64,000 bases of DNA from Pelomonas baiyunensis (GCF_043555935.1 NZ_JBIGIB010000001.1:620001-684000), one strand, 5' to 3'. Shown: positions 1 through 7,709, counted from the first letter of the stretch. Numbers and translations: made by a program. Notes: generated by a model not told the origin, from the sequence alone.

Positions 1-185
1 ACGATTTCGGCGTCTGGCGCCTGCGTGCGGCGGGCCAGGTCTTCCTGGGCCCAGAGGCTGCGGTTGTGGAAGTGGTTGGCGGCGATACAGCCATGCAAGT
101 CACTCACATCCGACGCCTGCGGCGGCGCGGCAAGCGCCTCGTCGTGGCGGGCGATGACCTGGGCAGAGGAGGGCAGTGCAGTCAT
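1..185 (-). CDS. DUF4254 domain protein, N-terminal part (runs off window)
   Basis: Reading the minus strand from the ATG at 185 gives an open frame of 61 codons to the window edge. The translation carries the run DLHGCIAANHF followed by NRSLWAQEDLARR, which fits the LH...N..LW..ED.AR pattern of DUF4254. Members of this family are usually found beside LPS or cell-surface glycosyltransferase genes, and here the gene lies head-to-head with a family 9 glycosyltransferase. Its biochemical role is unknown. The C-terminal part is outside the window. The start ATG overlaps an in-frame plus-strand ATG at 184, which argues that the glycosyltransferase starts further downstream, at 229. Confidence 0.75.
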   Translation of the reverse strand, partial: MTALPSSAQVIARHDEALAAPPQASDVSDLHGCIAANHFHNRSLWAQEDLARRTQAPDAEI

Positions 186-228
186 GAAATGGGGTGGAGA
201 ATCCCGCGCCATTTGTAAATATTTGCTG

Positions 229-1218
229 ATGATAGAAGCCCGACCCCTGATCGTTCGCCTGCGCAACTTCGTGGGCGACACCGTGTTGAGCATTCCCGCA
301 CTGCGCTTGCTGGAAAGTCACGGCTACCGGCTGGAGTTGGTCGGCAAGGGCTGGGCGCGCAGCCTGTTGGAGGCTGAGGGGTGGGCGGTGCACGTGCGCC
401 CCGTGGGCTTGCGCGACCGGGTGCGGCAGCTGCGCGATTTGCGAGCCCGGTTCGAGGCCGAAGAGGCGGGCTTCCAAAAGCGCTCCAACGCGCTGCTGTT
501 TCCCTACGCGTTCTCGGCGGCGCTCGATGCGCGTCTGGGCGGCTTGCGGGCGCAAGGGCATGCCGGCGACGGGCGCACCTGGCTGCTGGAGCGCGGCTTG
601 CCGCGCCGCGACGGGCGCCACACGCTGGTGGAGTACTGGGAGCTGGCGTGCGACTTCTTGGGGGTTCAGGCCGAGCCGCCGAAGGACATCGGCATGCGCG
701 TCACCGACGCTCAGCGCGAGCAGGCGCAGGCCCTGTTGGCCGCCCAGGGCGTGCAGCCGGGGCGTTTCGTGCTGATCTGCCCGTTTGCCAACGGGCGCGT
801 CGAGTTTCTGGACCGCAGCTGGCCGGCGTTTCCGGACTTCGTGCAGCGCTTGAAGGCGGCCGGCGTGCCCGTGGTCATCGTGCCGGGGCCGGCCGAAGTG
901 CTGGGCGCGAAGGATTTGTATCCCAGTGCTCTGCGGCTGGACGGCGTGGTCCTGGGTGTCTACAGCGCGCTGCTGCAGCAGGCCGGCGTGGTGGTGGCCA
1001 ACGACACCGGGCCGGCGCACATGGCCGCGGCGGTTGGCGCGCGGCTGCTGAGTATTTGGGGCCCCGTGGATGCGGCGCGCTGGGCGCCGTGGGGCTCCAC
1101 GGTCACCCTCATGCGACGCGGGCCGGGGGCGTGGTCCAGCGTCGATGAGGTGATGGCGGCCGTGCGCGAGGCCTTGTCTGAAGCCTCGCCCGCCGCCTTA
1201 CCTCAAGCCTTGCCCTGA
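229..1218 (+). CDS. glycosyltransferase family 9 protein (heptosyltransferase-like)
   Basis: A 329-residue protein starting MIEARPLIVRLRNFVGD, the usual N-terminus of ADP-heptose:LPS heptosyltransferases of family GT9 (two Rossmann-like domains, GT-B fold). The C-terminal half has the family signature NDTGPAHMAAAVGA followed by LSIWGPVDAARWAPW. It probably transfers a sugar onto lipooligosaccharide core in the cytoplasm; donor and acceptor cannot be read from sequence. The frame is open upstream to 25, with alternative ATGs, but 229 matches the family start and leaves 43 bp to the divergent DUF4254 gene. The 3' end overlaps the convergent gpmA stop by 16 bp. Confidence 0.82.
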   Translation: MIEARPLIVRLRNFVGDTVLSIPALRLLESHGYRLELVGKGWARSLLEAEGWAVHVRPVGLRDRVRQLRDLRARFEAEEAGFQKRSNALLFPYAFSAALDARLGGLRAQGHAGDGRTWLLERGLPRRDGRHTLVEYWELACDFLGVQAEPPKDIGMRVTDAQREQAQALLAAQGVQPGRFVLICPFANGRVEFLDRSWPAFPDFVQRLKAAGVPVVIVPGPAEVLGAKDLYPSALRLDGVVLGVYSALLQQAGVVVANDTGPAHMAAAVGARLLSIWGPVDAARWAPWGSTVTLMRRGPGAWSSVDEVMAAVREALSEASPAALPQALP

Positions 1219-1946
1219 TTGGCCACGGCGGCTGCGGCCTTGGCGGCGGCTTCGGCGTCGCCGAGGTAGTAGCTCTTGATGGGCTTGAGGCTGGCGTCGA
1301 GTTCGTACACCAGCGGAATGCCGTTGGGGATGTTCACGCCGACGATGGCGTCATCGGCGATGTTGTCCAGGTACTTCACGAGCGCGCGGATGCTGTTGCC
1401 ATGTGCGGCGATCAGCACACGCTGGCCGCCCTGAATGGCCGGCGCCACGGTCTCGTTCCAGAACGGCAGCACGCGGGCCACGGTGTCCTTCAGGCACTCG
1501 GTCAGCGGCACGTCGTTCGGGTTCAGCTTGGCGTAGCGCACGTCGCTGCGCTCGCTGCGCGGGTCGGTCGCTTCCAGGGCCGGCGGCGGCGTGTCGTAGC
1601 TGCGGCGCCAGATCAGCACTTGCTCGTCGCCGTACTGCTTGGCCATGTCTGCCTTGTTCAGGCCCTGCAGGCCGCCGTAGTGGCGCTCGTTCAGGCGCCA
1701 GGCGTGCTGCACCGGCAGCCAGGTGCGGTCCATCTGGTCCAGGCAGTGCCACAGCGTCCACACCGCGCGCTTGAGCACCGAGGTGTAGGCGATGTCGAAG
1801 TCGTAGCCGGCTTCCTTGAGCAGGCGGCCTGCCGTCTTGGCTTGCTCCACGCCGGTGGGCGTGAGGTCCACATCGGTCCAGCCGGTGAAGCGGTTTTCCA
1901 GGTTCCAGGTCGATTCGCCGTGGCGGATGAGGACGAGCTTGTACAT
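1203..1946 (-). CDS. gpmA: 2,3-bisphosphoglycerate-dependent phosphoglycerate mutase
   Basis: 247 residues, the normal GpmA length. It interconverts 3- and 2-phosphoglycerate in glycolysis and gluconeogenesis. The phosphohistidine motif LIRHGESTWN is near residue 10, the second catalytic histidine is in AAHGNSIRAL near residue 185, and the dPGM-specific insert YDTPPPALEATDP is present. The start is the ATG at 1946 (MYKLVLIRHG); an upstream in-frame extension exists but has no homology to the family. It is transcribed away from the rhodanese gene; the 87 bp between them must hold both promoters. Confidence 0.96.
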   Translation of the reverse strand: MYKLVLIRHGESTWNLENRFTGWTDVDLTPTGVEQAKTAGRLLKEAGYDFDIAYTSVLKRAVWTLWHCLDQMDRTWLPVQHAWRLNERHYGGLQGLNKADMAKQYGDEQVLIWRRSYDTPPPALEATDPRSERSDVRYAKLNPNDVPLTECLKDTVARVLPFWNETVAPAIQGGQRVLIAAHGNSIRALVKYLDNIADDAIVGVNIPNGIPLVYELDASLKPIKSYYLGDAEAAAKAAAAVANQGKA

Positions 1947-2033
1947 GGGCAAGAAGCGCAGAGAGGGTGGAAGCGGCGGATTATCCGGCGCGGCGATAAT
2001 CATCGGCTTCGTTGAATTACACGGGATGCTTGC

Positions 2034-2444
2034 TTGAACTTCCTGATCGAAAACTGGTTTTTGGTCGTCGCCGCGCTGGTGTCGGGCGGCATGCTGTTGT
2101 GGCCGATGCTCACCGCGGGCTCGCAGGGCGCAGGTGTGGGTCCGGCGGAAGCCGTGCAACTCGTCAACCGCGAAAAGGGCGTGTTGATCGATGTGAGCGA
2201 GCCGGCTGAGTTCGCGCAGGGTCACCCGGTGGGTGCGCGCAACATTCCGTTTGGCCAGATCGAGGGCCACAAGCAACTGCCCAGCAACAAGTCCCTGCCG
2301 CTGGTGGTGGTGTGCCCGACGGGCGCACGCGCCGGCCGCGCCGCGGGCATGCTGCGCAAGCTGGGCTATGAAAAGGCCCAGGTGCTGGTGGGTGGCTTGA
2401 AGGCCTGGCGCGAAGCCAGCCTGCCGGTTGAAAAGTCCGCCTGA
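2034..2444 (+). CDS. membrane-anchored rhodanese-like domain protein
   Basis: 136 residues. An N-terminal hydrophobic segment (about residues 5-25) anchors a single rhodanese domain. The active-site loop reads CPTGAR, with the catalytic cysteine that would carry a persulfide. This protein commonly precedes glutaredoxin 3 and SecB in Burkholderiales, so a sulfur-transfer or redox role at the inner membrane is likely, but the substrate is unknown. The start is a TTG at 2034: the only nearby ATG (2026) runs into a stop after two codons, and TTG gives the family-typical beginning FLIENWFLV. Confidence 0.85.
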   Translation: MNFLIENWFLVVAALVSGGMLLWPMLTAGSQGAGVGPAEAVQLVNREKGVLIDVSEPAEFAQGHPVGARNIPFGQIEGHKQLPSNKSLPLVVVCPTGARAGRAAGMLRKLGYEKAQVLVGGLKAWREASLPVEKSA

Positions 2445-2483
2445 TCCGGCGCGACCTGCCTCGAATTTGTAGAGAGTCGACCC

Positions 2484-2744
2484 ATGGCCCCCGTGAAGAT
2501 GTACACCACCCAGGTCTGCCCGTTCTGCGTGCGCGCCAAGATGCTGCTCAAGCAGCGCGGCGTGGAGCAGATCGAGGAGATCCGCATCGATGTGAACCCC
2601 GAAGAGCGTCAGGCCATGATGGACAAGACCGGCCGCCGCACCGTGCCGCAGATCTTCATCGGCGACACCCATGTCGGGGGGTGTGATGACCTCATCGCGC
2701 TCGACCAGCAAGGCGGCTTGCTCCCCTTGCTCCAGAGCGCCTGA
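2484..2744 (+). CDS. grxC: glutaredoxin 3
   Basis: 86 residues, normal for Grx3. The dithiol active site CPFC lies at residues 12-15 after the YTTQV strand; the cis-proline loop (TVPQIF) and the glutathione-binding GGCDDL motif follow. It reduces protein disulfides and glutathione-mixed disulfides in the cytoplasm with glutathione as donor. It sits 39 bp after the rhodanese gene and 117 bp before secB on the same strand, so the three probably share a transcript. Confidence 0.95.
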   Translation: MAPVKMYTTQVCPFCVRAKMLLKQRGVEQIEEIRIDVNPEERQAMMDKTGRRTVPQIFIGDTHVGGCDDLIALDQQGGLLPLLQSA

Positions 2745-2861
2745 TTTCAAGCCCCGGGCAAGCCCCGGGCAGGGCGGCGCTGGCCGTCGCCCATAATCCC
2801 GTGACCGCCCGCAGCGCGCCGCCTGCGGGCTTTTGTTTGACGTTTCGTTCGAAAGAATTCC

Positions 2862-3335
2862 ATGGCCGACGAGATCCAAGCCGCCCCCGAGGGCACCCCT
2901 GTGTTCCAGATTCAGCGCATGTACCTGAAGGATCTGTCGTTGGAGCAACCCAATGCACCGCAGATCCTGCTGGAGCAGCAACAGCCGCAGGTCGACATCA
3001 ACCTGACGCTGTCCGCCGAGAACGTGACCGACGGCATTTTTGAAGTCTGCGTGACGGCCACCGTCAACACCAAGGTCGGCGACAAGACGCTGTTCCTGGT
3101 GGAAGCCAAGCAAGCCGGCATCTTCGAGATCCGCAACGTGCCGCAAGACCAACTGGAAGGCATCCTGGGCATCGTGTGCCCGCAGATGATCTACCCGTAC
3201 CTGCGCGCCATCGTGTCTGACGTCTGCACCCGCGCTGGCTTCCCGCCCGTGCTGCTGACCGAAGTGAACTTCCAGGCCATGTTCGAAGCCCAGCAAGCCC
3301 AGCGCGCCGCGCAAGGCGGCCAAGCCGTGAACTGA
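2862..3335 (+). CDS. secB: protein-export chaperone SecB
   Basis: 157 residues, close to the usual SecB size. It carries the family blocks FQIQRMYLKDLSLE near the N-terminus, a central strand ending in YEV-like FEVCVTATVN, and PYLRAIVSDVCTRAGFPP near the C-terminus. SecB keeps outer-membrane and periplasmic precursors unfolded and delivers them to SecA. The last about 15 residues are rich in A and Q. In many Burkholderiales gpsA follows directly; here a strong terminator and a 5.7 kb insertion separate secB from gpsA. Confidence 0.96.
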   Translation: MADEIQAAPEGTPVFQIQRMYLKDLSLEQPNAPQILLEQQQPQVDINLTLSAENVTDGIFEVCVTATVNTKVGDKTLFLVEAKQAGIFEIRNVPQDQLEGILGIVCPQMIYPYLRAIVSDVCTRAGFPPVLLTEVNFQAMFEAQQAQRAAQGGQAVN

Positions 3336-3371
3336 TGGTGTGCGTCTGCGCGCTGCGCAGGCCGCCCTTTG

Positions 3372-3400
3372 ACGCCCCGCCTTGAGCGGGGCGTTTCACT
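3372..3400 (+). terminator. intrinsic terminator after secB
   Basis: A perfect 9-bp inverted repeat (3372-3380 with 3386-3394, ACGCCCCGC/GCGGGGCGT) with a 5-base loop, followed by a short T-containing tail, starts 37 bp after the secB stop. It marks the left edge of the core genome before the accessory island. Confidence 0.75.
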
Positions 3401-3522
3401 TGGACGACGGTGTTATACAGCTGATGACCATAGCGGGTTGACCCGAGTCTGGACGGTGCCCCAAATGGGCTGTACAGGTGTCTTCACGTCGTATCCGACG
3501 ACTCAAGACAGACCTCCGGCTC

Positions 3523-4056
3523 ATGGAAAACAGCTCCTCCGCAACGCGCACGCGCACCAACTCAGCCTTGAAGTGGCTGGCCAACGAATACGCTTCCGTT
3601 CAGGGTGAGCTGGAGCTCGTCCGCAACGCCCTGACGATGCTTCAGGAGCGCGAACGCCGCCTGGCGGCGGAGCTGGAGGGCTTGGGCATCTCGATGCAAC
3701 GCTTCGACGGCGAGCTCGACCCCACCGCAATTCGCAGCGTGTCAGCCTGGAGGGAGCGCAATGGCGGACGCGGGACGCTGCAGGCTTACGCGCTGGACGC
3801 ACTCAGGCAAGCTGGCGCCGCCGGCCTGTCCGTGGACATGATGGCCAAGCTGTGGGCTGCCGAGCTGGGCGACACCGCGTTGCTCGTCTCGCCGCTGCGC
3901 GAGCAGTTCAAGGAGAACCGAGTCTCGCCCTGCTTGAAACGACTGAAGGTCAAGGGCCTCGTGACTTGCGAGCGGATGCCTGGCGGCGGGAACAAGGCCT
4001 ACGTCTGGCGCATCGTGCCTGGCGCGAAACTCCGCAAGCCACCTCGCCCTCGGTAG
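3523..4056 (+). CDS. hypothetical protein, coiled coil plus possible winged helix
   Basis: 177 residues from the ATG at 3523 (MENSSSATRTRTN); a GTG at 3478 would add 15 residues. I do not recognise the family. Residues about 20-50 form a charged coiled coil (VQGELELVRNALTMLQERER). The C-terminal half (LQAYALDALRQAGAAGLSV... then VSPCLKRLKVKGLVTCERM and a short hairpin NKAYVWRI) has the rhythm of a winged-helix DNA-binding domain. It ends 6 bp from the transposase stop, tail to tail, and so is likely part of the same accessory unit. A DNA-binding or regulatory role is inference. Confidence 0.6.
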   Translation: MENSSSATRTRTNSALKWLANEYASVQGELELVRNALTMLQERERRLAAELEGLGISMQRFDGELDPTAIRSVSAWRERNGGRGTLQAYALDALRQAGAAGLSVDMMAKLWAAELGDTALLVSPLREQFKENRVSPCLKRLKVKGLVTCERMPGGGNKAYVWRIVPGAKLRKPPRPR

Positions 4057-4062
4057 CCTGGC

Positions 4063-5310
4063 TTACCGCGGCATCGACCCGCGTGCAGGGTCCTGCGGAT
4101 GCTTGCCCTTTTTCGGCCCGCTGGTCTTGGCCTCGCGTTCACCTTCGACCAGAGGCTCGAACTTGCGGTGCTTGCCGTGGGTGTATCCGCGCCAATAGCG
4201 GGAGTGCCCCACGCCCAGCACGGTCCCGAACAGCGACGCCAGCTTCTGACCGTTCGACATCTTGCGCGTGTCTTCGCGCCAGGCGGTCTCGGCGCCGTAT
4301 TCGAGCAGGTACTTCTCCCGTGGGTTGAGGTAGATGCCCTCGACCGAGCGGCGCATGCGGGCGTTGAAGCTCTCGGCCTGGTTCTGATTCACGCCTCGTT
4401 CGTCGCTGTAGGTTTCCGAGTGCTTGACCGAGTCATGCGCGGCGAAGTACTTGCCCACGCCGTCGTAGGACGGGTCTTCGTCGGTCACCAGCGTCGACTC
4501 CGCTGACGCGTAGCGCGTCAGGAACTTGGAAGTGGTCGCACTCGACTCTGACAGCGCGCTGGCCACGCGCGTCATCACCGCGCCCTTGCCCTTGACGTTC
4601 GAGCGCTGACGGACGACCAGCAGCAGGCGCCGGTCTTCAGGCTGGCGGGCACGCTTGCTGGCCTTGATGGGCGCCGGCGGGCCCATGACCTCGCCGTCCT
4701 TTGGCTTGAGCAGGTGCGCGGGGATGGCTGCCTTGGGCTGTGGCTTGACCTGCGGCAGGTTGCGCTTCTCCTTGTGGCGACGGCCGAGCACGTCCATGCC
4801 GTCGGCCTCCTGGACGCCGCAGAGCATGCCCACGTTGTGGCCGCGCGCCAGGCCCTCCCGCAGCTTGTGCTGGAAGGTGAACGCGGTCCCGTAGTGCGAG
4901 TCGAGGTTGCGCCGGTTCTGTAACGCCGGCAGACCCGCCGAGCCGTTGACCCAGGCCAACGCGCCCATGATGAGCTTGCGCAGCAGCAGCTTGCGGTCGG
5001 CCAGCACCGTCCCCGACGTCACCGAGAAGGTGCTGTCGCATCCCTTGCACTTCCAGCGGTACTGCAGGGGCCGGTAGTAGTGCTGGGAGTGCGTGCCGCA
5101 GTGCGGACAGCCCATCACCTTGTGGCTACCCCAGCGCCACTTGGCCATTTGTTCGACGCACTGCTGGTTGGTCCAACGCGCGACCGTGTCGAGCGACAGG
5201 TCGACCGCGTCCGAGCTCAGGTGGAACCGAGCGGTGCCCGTACTCTGGCGCATCGGGAACGGCGCACCTCCGCGGCGGCCGGTAGTGGACGAAGCGACGG
5301 CGGTGCTCAC
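4063..5310 (-). CDS. IS1595-family (ISXO2-like) transposase
   Basis: 415 residues. An N-terminal zinc ribbon (CPHCG near residue 68, then KCKGC near 88, followed by TFSVTSGTVLADRKL) is typical of IS1595/ISXO2 transposases. The catalytic region is intact: first acidic position in QEADGMDV, second in VTDEDPSYDG, and the last block NQNQAESFNARMRR with GIYLNPREKYLLEY. It starts with GTG at 5310 inside the stop of the upstream gene (GTGA overlap), so it is translationally coupled to it. It is longer than many IS1595 transposases, with about 60 extra charged residues between the first and second acidic positions. Terminal repeats of an IS were not found. Confidence 0.82.
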   Translation of the reverse strand: MSTAVASSTTGRRGGAPFPMRQSTGTARFHLSSDAVDLSLDTVARWTNQQCVEQMAKWRWGSHKVMGCPHCGTHSQHYYRPLQYRWKCKGCDSTFSVTSGTVLADRKLLLRKLIMGALAWVNGSAGLPALQNRRNLDSHYGTAFTFQHKLREGLARGHNVGMLCGVQEADGMDVLGRRHKEKRNLPQVKPQPKAAIPAHLLKPKDGEVMGPPAPIKASKRARQPEDRRLLLVVRQRSNVKGKGAVMTRVASALSESSATTSKFLTRYASAESTLVTDEDPSYDGVGKYFAAHDSVKHSETYSDERGVNQNQAESFNARMRRSVEGIYLNPREKYLLEYGAETAWREDTRKMSNGQKLASLFGTVLGVGHSRYWRGYTHGKHRKFEPLVEGEREAKTSGPKKGKHPQDPARGSMPR

Positions 5311-6029
5311 GCGGCCTCCAGGAAGGCAATGTAGACGTCCGCGGGCACCAGCACAGGCTCGGGCGTTGGCAGGCGCAGCTGTCGATGCACCGGCATGCCC
5401 AGGTGGCGGATGAGGCCGGTTTTGGCTGGCTCAGGCAGGTCCCACAGCGCGATGTGGGGCACGCCGTCCTTGTCCTGCAGTGCCGGCACGAAGGGCGCGG
5501 GCTTGGGTCCCAAGGTCTCGCACTTGTGCAGCGTCCAGCAGATGCTTCGCAGCACCAGGTCGGCTCCGTTCAGCACCTCGGGGCCGTAGGTGAACACGGT
5601 GGCCTTGTGCCGTCCGAGGAGGTCTTCTTCGAGCTGTGCGGTGTACTGGGTGCGGCTGCGCTTGTGACGGCGAATCTCGAGAGTGCCCAGGACCTTGCCC
5701 CGCTGGCCACGGTCGTCCCACTTCTCGACGATGGCGCAGACCGCATCTGCGAAGGCAGGGCGCTTGGCCACGGCGCCGAAGGCGAAGGGCTGGTCGCGAC
5801 GGTAGAGGCTTTGAGTCAGCGCCCGAGCCACCAAGTCGAAGATGCTGCCGGACCAGCGCGGGTAGTTGAGCACGAACGCGGGGCTGATTGCGCCGACGTC
5901 CTTCAGGCTCAGGATGGCCACGTAGTTGGCGATGTCGCGCAGCTGCGTGTAGGCGACGTCGAGCACGGCCAGCCGGTTCTGCTCGGTGGCGCCGCGCAGC
6001 GGGCCGCCGTGGATGTAGACCTTCAGCAT
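5307..6029 (-). CDS. hypothetical protein coupled to the transposase
   Basis: 240 residues of unknown family. It starts at the ATG at 6029 (MLKVYIHGGPLRG) and its TGA overlaps the transposase start. It is a mixed alpha/beta soluble protein with no signal peptide or membrane segment. Visible features are an N-terminal strand-turn VYIHGGP, a basic middle stretch (EIRRHKRSRTQY) and two cysteines (SICWTLHKCE). The tight spacing on both sides (3 bp from the upstream stop, 4 bp overlap downstream) shows it is a fixed partner of the transposase and not random cargo. Function cannot be assigned. Confidence 0.7.
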   Translation of the reverse strand: MLKVYIHGGPLRGATEQNRLAVLDVAYTQLRDIANYVAILSLKDVGAISPAFVLNYPRWSGSIFDLVARALTQSLYRRDQPFAFGAVAKRPAFADAVCAIVEKWDDRGQRGKVLGTLEIRRHKRSRTQYTAQLEEDLLGRHKATVFTYGPEVLNGADLVLRSICWTLHKCETLGPKPAPFVPALQDKDGVPHIALWDLPEPAKTGLIRHLGMPVHRQLRLPTPEPVLVPADVYIAFLEAA

Positions 6030-6032
6030 GGC

Positions 6033-6332
6033 TCAGCCCAGCTCGATTTGCCAGCTCTGGGCGAAGTCCTGGTTGTCCAGGCGCTCGTAGCCCGCGATGG
6101 TCAGGCGGTTGTCCCGAATGCCCAGGACCTGCGCGTCCATCAGCTCGGGCACCAGGTCGACGTCGCCGGGCACGTTGGCATCGACGAGCCGGGCAGTGCG
6201 AACCACGCGACCGAGCCGGTAGTCCTTGCGCTCGTGGAGGGAAAGCAGGCCCGTGATGGGCTTCATGCCGCGCAGCACGTCGGCGGTGATGAACGCGCCC
6301 TTGGCGCGGAGCTGGTGGAGATGGGCTTTCAT
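6033..6332 (-). CDS. small hypothetical protein, first gene of transposase operon
   Basis: 99 residues, starting at the ATG at 6332 (MKAHLHQLRAKGAFIT). It is soluble and rich in charged residues, with a C-terminal part (LTIAGYERLDNQDFAQSWQIEL) resembling a small beta domain. I do not recognise the family. It is followed after only 3 bp by the 240-residue gene and then by the transposase, forming a three-gene operon read leftwards. Its promoter must lie in the 145 bp shared with the divergent DUF6471 gene. Confidence 0.65.
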   Translation of the reverse strand: MKAHLHQLRAKGAFITADVLRGMKPITGLLSLHERKDYRLGRVVRTARLVDANVPGDVDLVPELMDAQVLGIRDNRLTIAGYERLDNQDFAQSWQIELG

Positions 6333-6410
6333 GGGAACGGGATGACCTATGAGGGAGCGGCATAGCCGAAGTCCAGCGTGTTGGACGGCTCTTTAAACGA
6401 TGCTGCCCAT

Positions 6411-6439
6411 AGGCAACATTAGTCCTAAAAAGGCGACAT
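6411..6439. promoter_or_regulatory. paired direct repeats in divergent intergenic region
   Basis: Two copies of AGGC(A/G)ACAT at 6411-6419 and 6431-6439 are spaced 20 bp start to start, about two helical turns. An inverted partial copy (TCGCCT) lies at 6453-6458. They sit between the leftward transposase operon (start 6332) and the DUF6471 gene (start 6478), where an operator for a divergently encoded regulator would be expected. Binding by the DUF6471 protein is a guess. Confidence 0.4.
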
Positions 6440-6477
6440 CTAAGCTGAAATTTCGCCTGCCAAGCTACTCTTCGAAA

Positions 6478-6795
6478 ATGACTTCTGAGACCCCTGCTTC
6501 AGGCAAAGGCGCGGCTCGCCGGGCGGCCAAAACGGCCCCGGGCACGTCAACCCAGCGGCGAGCGCCGAGCAAGTGGGACGTGGAAGCGCGGCAAATCATC
6601 CGCGCCGAAATGCAGCGACGAGACGTGAGCTACAAGGTGCTCGTCCAGCGCATGGGCCACCTGGGTGAAGAGGTGACCGAGCGCAATCTCATCAGCCGCA
6701 TCAACCGTGGCACGTTCACCTTCGGGTTTGCGCTGCAGGTGCTGCGTGCCCTTGGAGTGACCAAGCTGACGGTCTCTGAACTTGAAAAGTCCTGA
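6478..6795 (+). CDS. DUF6471 domain protein (HTH-like, putative regulator)
   Basis: 105 residues from the ATG at 6478 (MTSETPASG); an upstream in-frame ATG at 6400 would run through the repeat pair and is less likely. A disordered basic N-terminus is followed by the DUF6471 core: W...ARQIIRAEMQRRDVSYKVL, then ERNLISRINRGTFTFGF and LQVLRALGV. The fold pattern is that of a helix-turn-helix protein of the lambda-repressor type. The family function is unknown, but a small HTH-like protein divergent from a transposase operon is a natural candidate for its regulator. Confidence 0.75.
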   Translation: MTSETPASGKGAARRAAKTAPGTSTQRRAPSKWDVEARQIIRAEMQRRDVSYKVLVQRMGHLGEEVTERNLISRINRGTFTFGFALQVLRALGVTKLTVSELEKS

Positions 6796-7014
6796 CCGGA
6801 ATACCGACGCGAATCCGCGCTGGGCCTCCGGTGTTTCATCCCAGCGCCATTGAAACTCAACGAACGCGCAGCGTCAAACAAGCCCTTAATGGCTATCGGT
6901 ATTGGGAGATGAACACCCATTGATGGCAGTGTAGGAACTGGCATTCAGGCACTATCTGTCAGTTGCCGTAACCTTGGCAAGCAGAAACTATTACGAAATG
7001 ACTGGCCGCGTTAA

Positions 7015-7070
7015 AACTGATTGCTAAGGTCGACGGTTGACAAAGAGGGTGGCAACCGTTGGCTACACGG
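7015..7070 (+). repeat. leader repeat copy 1
   Basis: AACTGATTGC at 7015-7024 and TGGCTACACGG at 7060-7070 recur in the same order at 7635-7644 and 7695-7705. In both copies the second element ends 3-4 bases before the ATG of a gene for a membrane or secreted protein. The intervening bases are only partly alike. Confidence 0.5.
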
Positions 7071-7073
7071 AGC

Positions 7074-7640
7074 ATGCTCCTCAAATCACGAAACCTCGTT
7101 GCTTTCACCATCCTCGGGTGCGGTGGATGGCTGGCGTATCAATATGTGGCTGGCGCTCTTCCCGCACCGACTCCTCTTCAAGAAGGCGCAGCCCACATCA
7201 CTGTAATCGTCGAGCCGTCACTCGGTATTCACCCCGCAATAGAGGTGGGGTACCACGCCACGAACAATCGCTGCGCGACCGTGCCGCGTGTATTTGGGGT
7301 AGTCCCGTTGACCGACAAGCCTGTTCTGCACCAACGTGCAGCCCTGTATCTGCCGGCTGAAGTAGCTCAGCCTGGTCGTTTCGAATTTGAAATCCCAAAC
7401 AAGCCCTATCTGGGGCTCTGCGACTGGAAGCGGAGTTCGATGAGGGTTATCTCTGCTCCCCCGTCCTCTCCGGAGCCCCAGGCGTCGTTATCCCCGATGA
7501 GGCTGACGACTCCTCTACGTTCGGCGGAGTATAAGTGCCGGCTCACCAGCGCCTCGCCCAGGAAGAACTGGTATTGCTCCACTCCGAGCGTCGCCGTGTC
7601 GTCTGATTCCCTCGTTTTTACGCTGGCGCCGGCCAACTGA
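7074..7640 (+). pseudogene. anchored hypothetical protein, probably frameshifted
   Basis: From the ATG at 7074 (MLLKSRNLVAFTI) the frame gives an N-terminal membrane anchor or signal sequence (about residues 5-25) and a protein-like stretch to CDWK near base 7430. After that the composition turns Ser/Pro-rich and looks out of frame. From about 7428 the -1 frame instead reads EAEFDEGYLCSPVLSGAPG and VVIPDEADDSSTFGGV, ending at a TAA near 7535. The simplest reading is a single-base loss in a gene that used to end near 7535. If not frameshifted, the protein is 188 residues of unknown function. A sequencing error is possible. Confidence 0.5.
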
Positions 7641-7705
7641 TTGCACCGGCTTGACTACCCTGGCTAGGGAGGTAGGCACGGGCATTCGCCGGGCTGGCTA
7701 CACGG
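7635..7705 (+). repeat. leader repeat copy 2
   Basis: Second copy of the AACTGATTGC ... TGGCTACACGG arrangement described at 7015-7070, here directly before the ATG at 7710. It may be a duplicated 5' leader with a ribosome-binding or regulatory role, or a remnant of tandem gene acquisition. Confidence 0.5.
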
Positions 7706-7709
7706 GGTA

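Noticed and set aside
184..228. Longer start for the GT9 gene at ATG 184
   Set aside because: It overlaps the start codon of the divergent DUF4254 gene and adds residues not seen at the N-terminus of GT9 enzymes.
3457..6928. Possible terminal inverted repeat TGCCCCAAATGGG (3457-3469) against the complement of 6916-6928
   Set aside because: Only 10 of 13 bases match and no target duplication flanks them; in a 5 kb search this is expected by chance.
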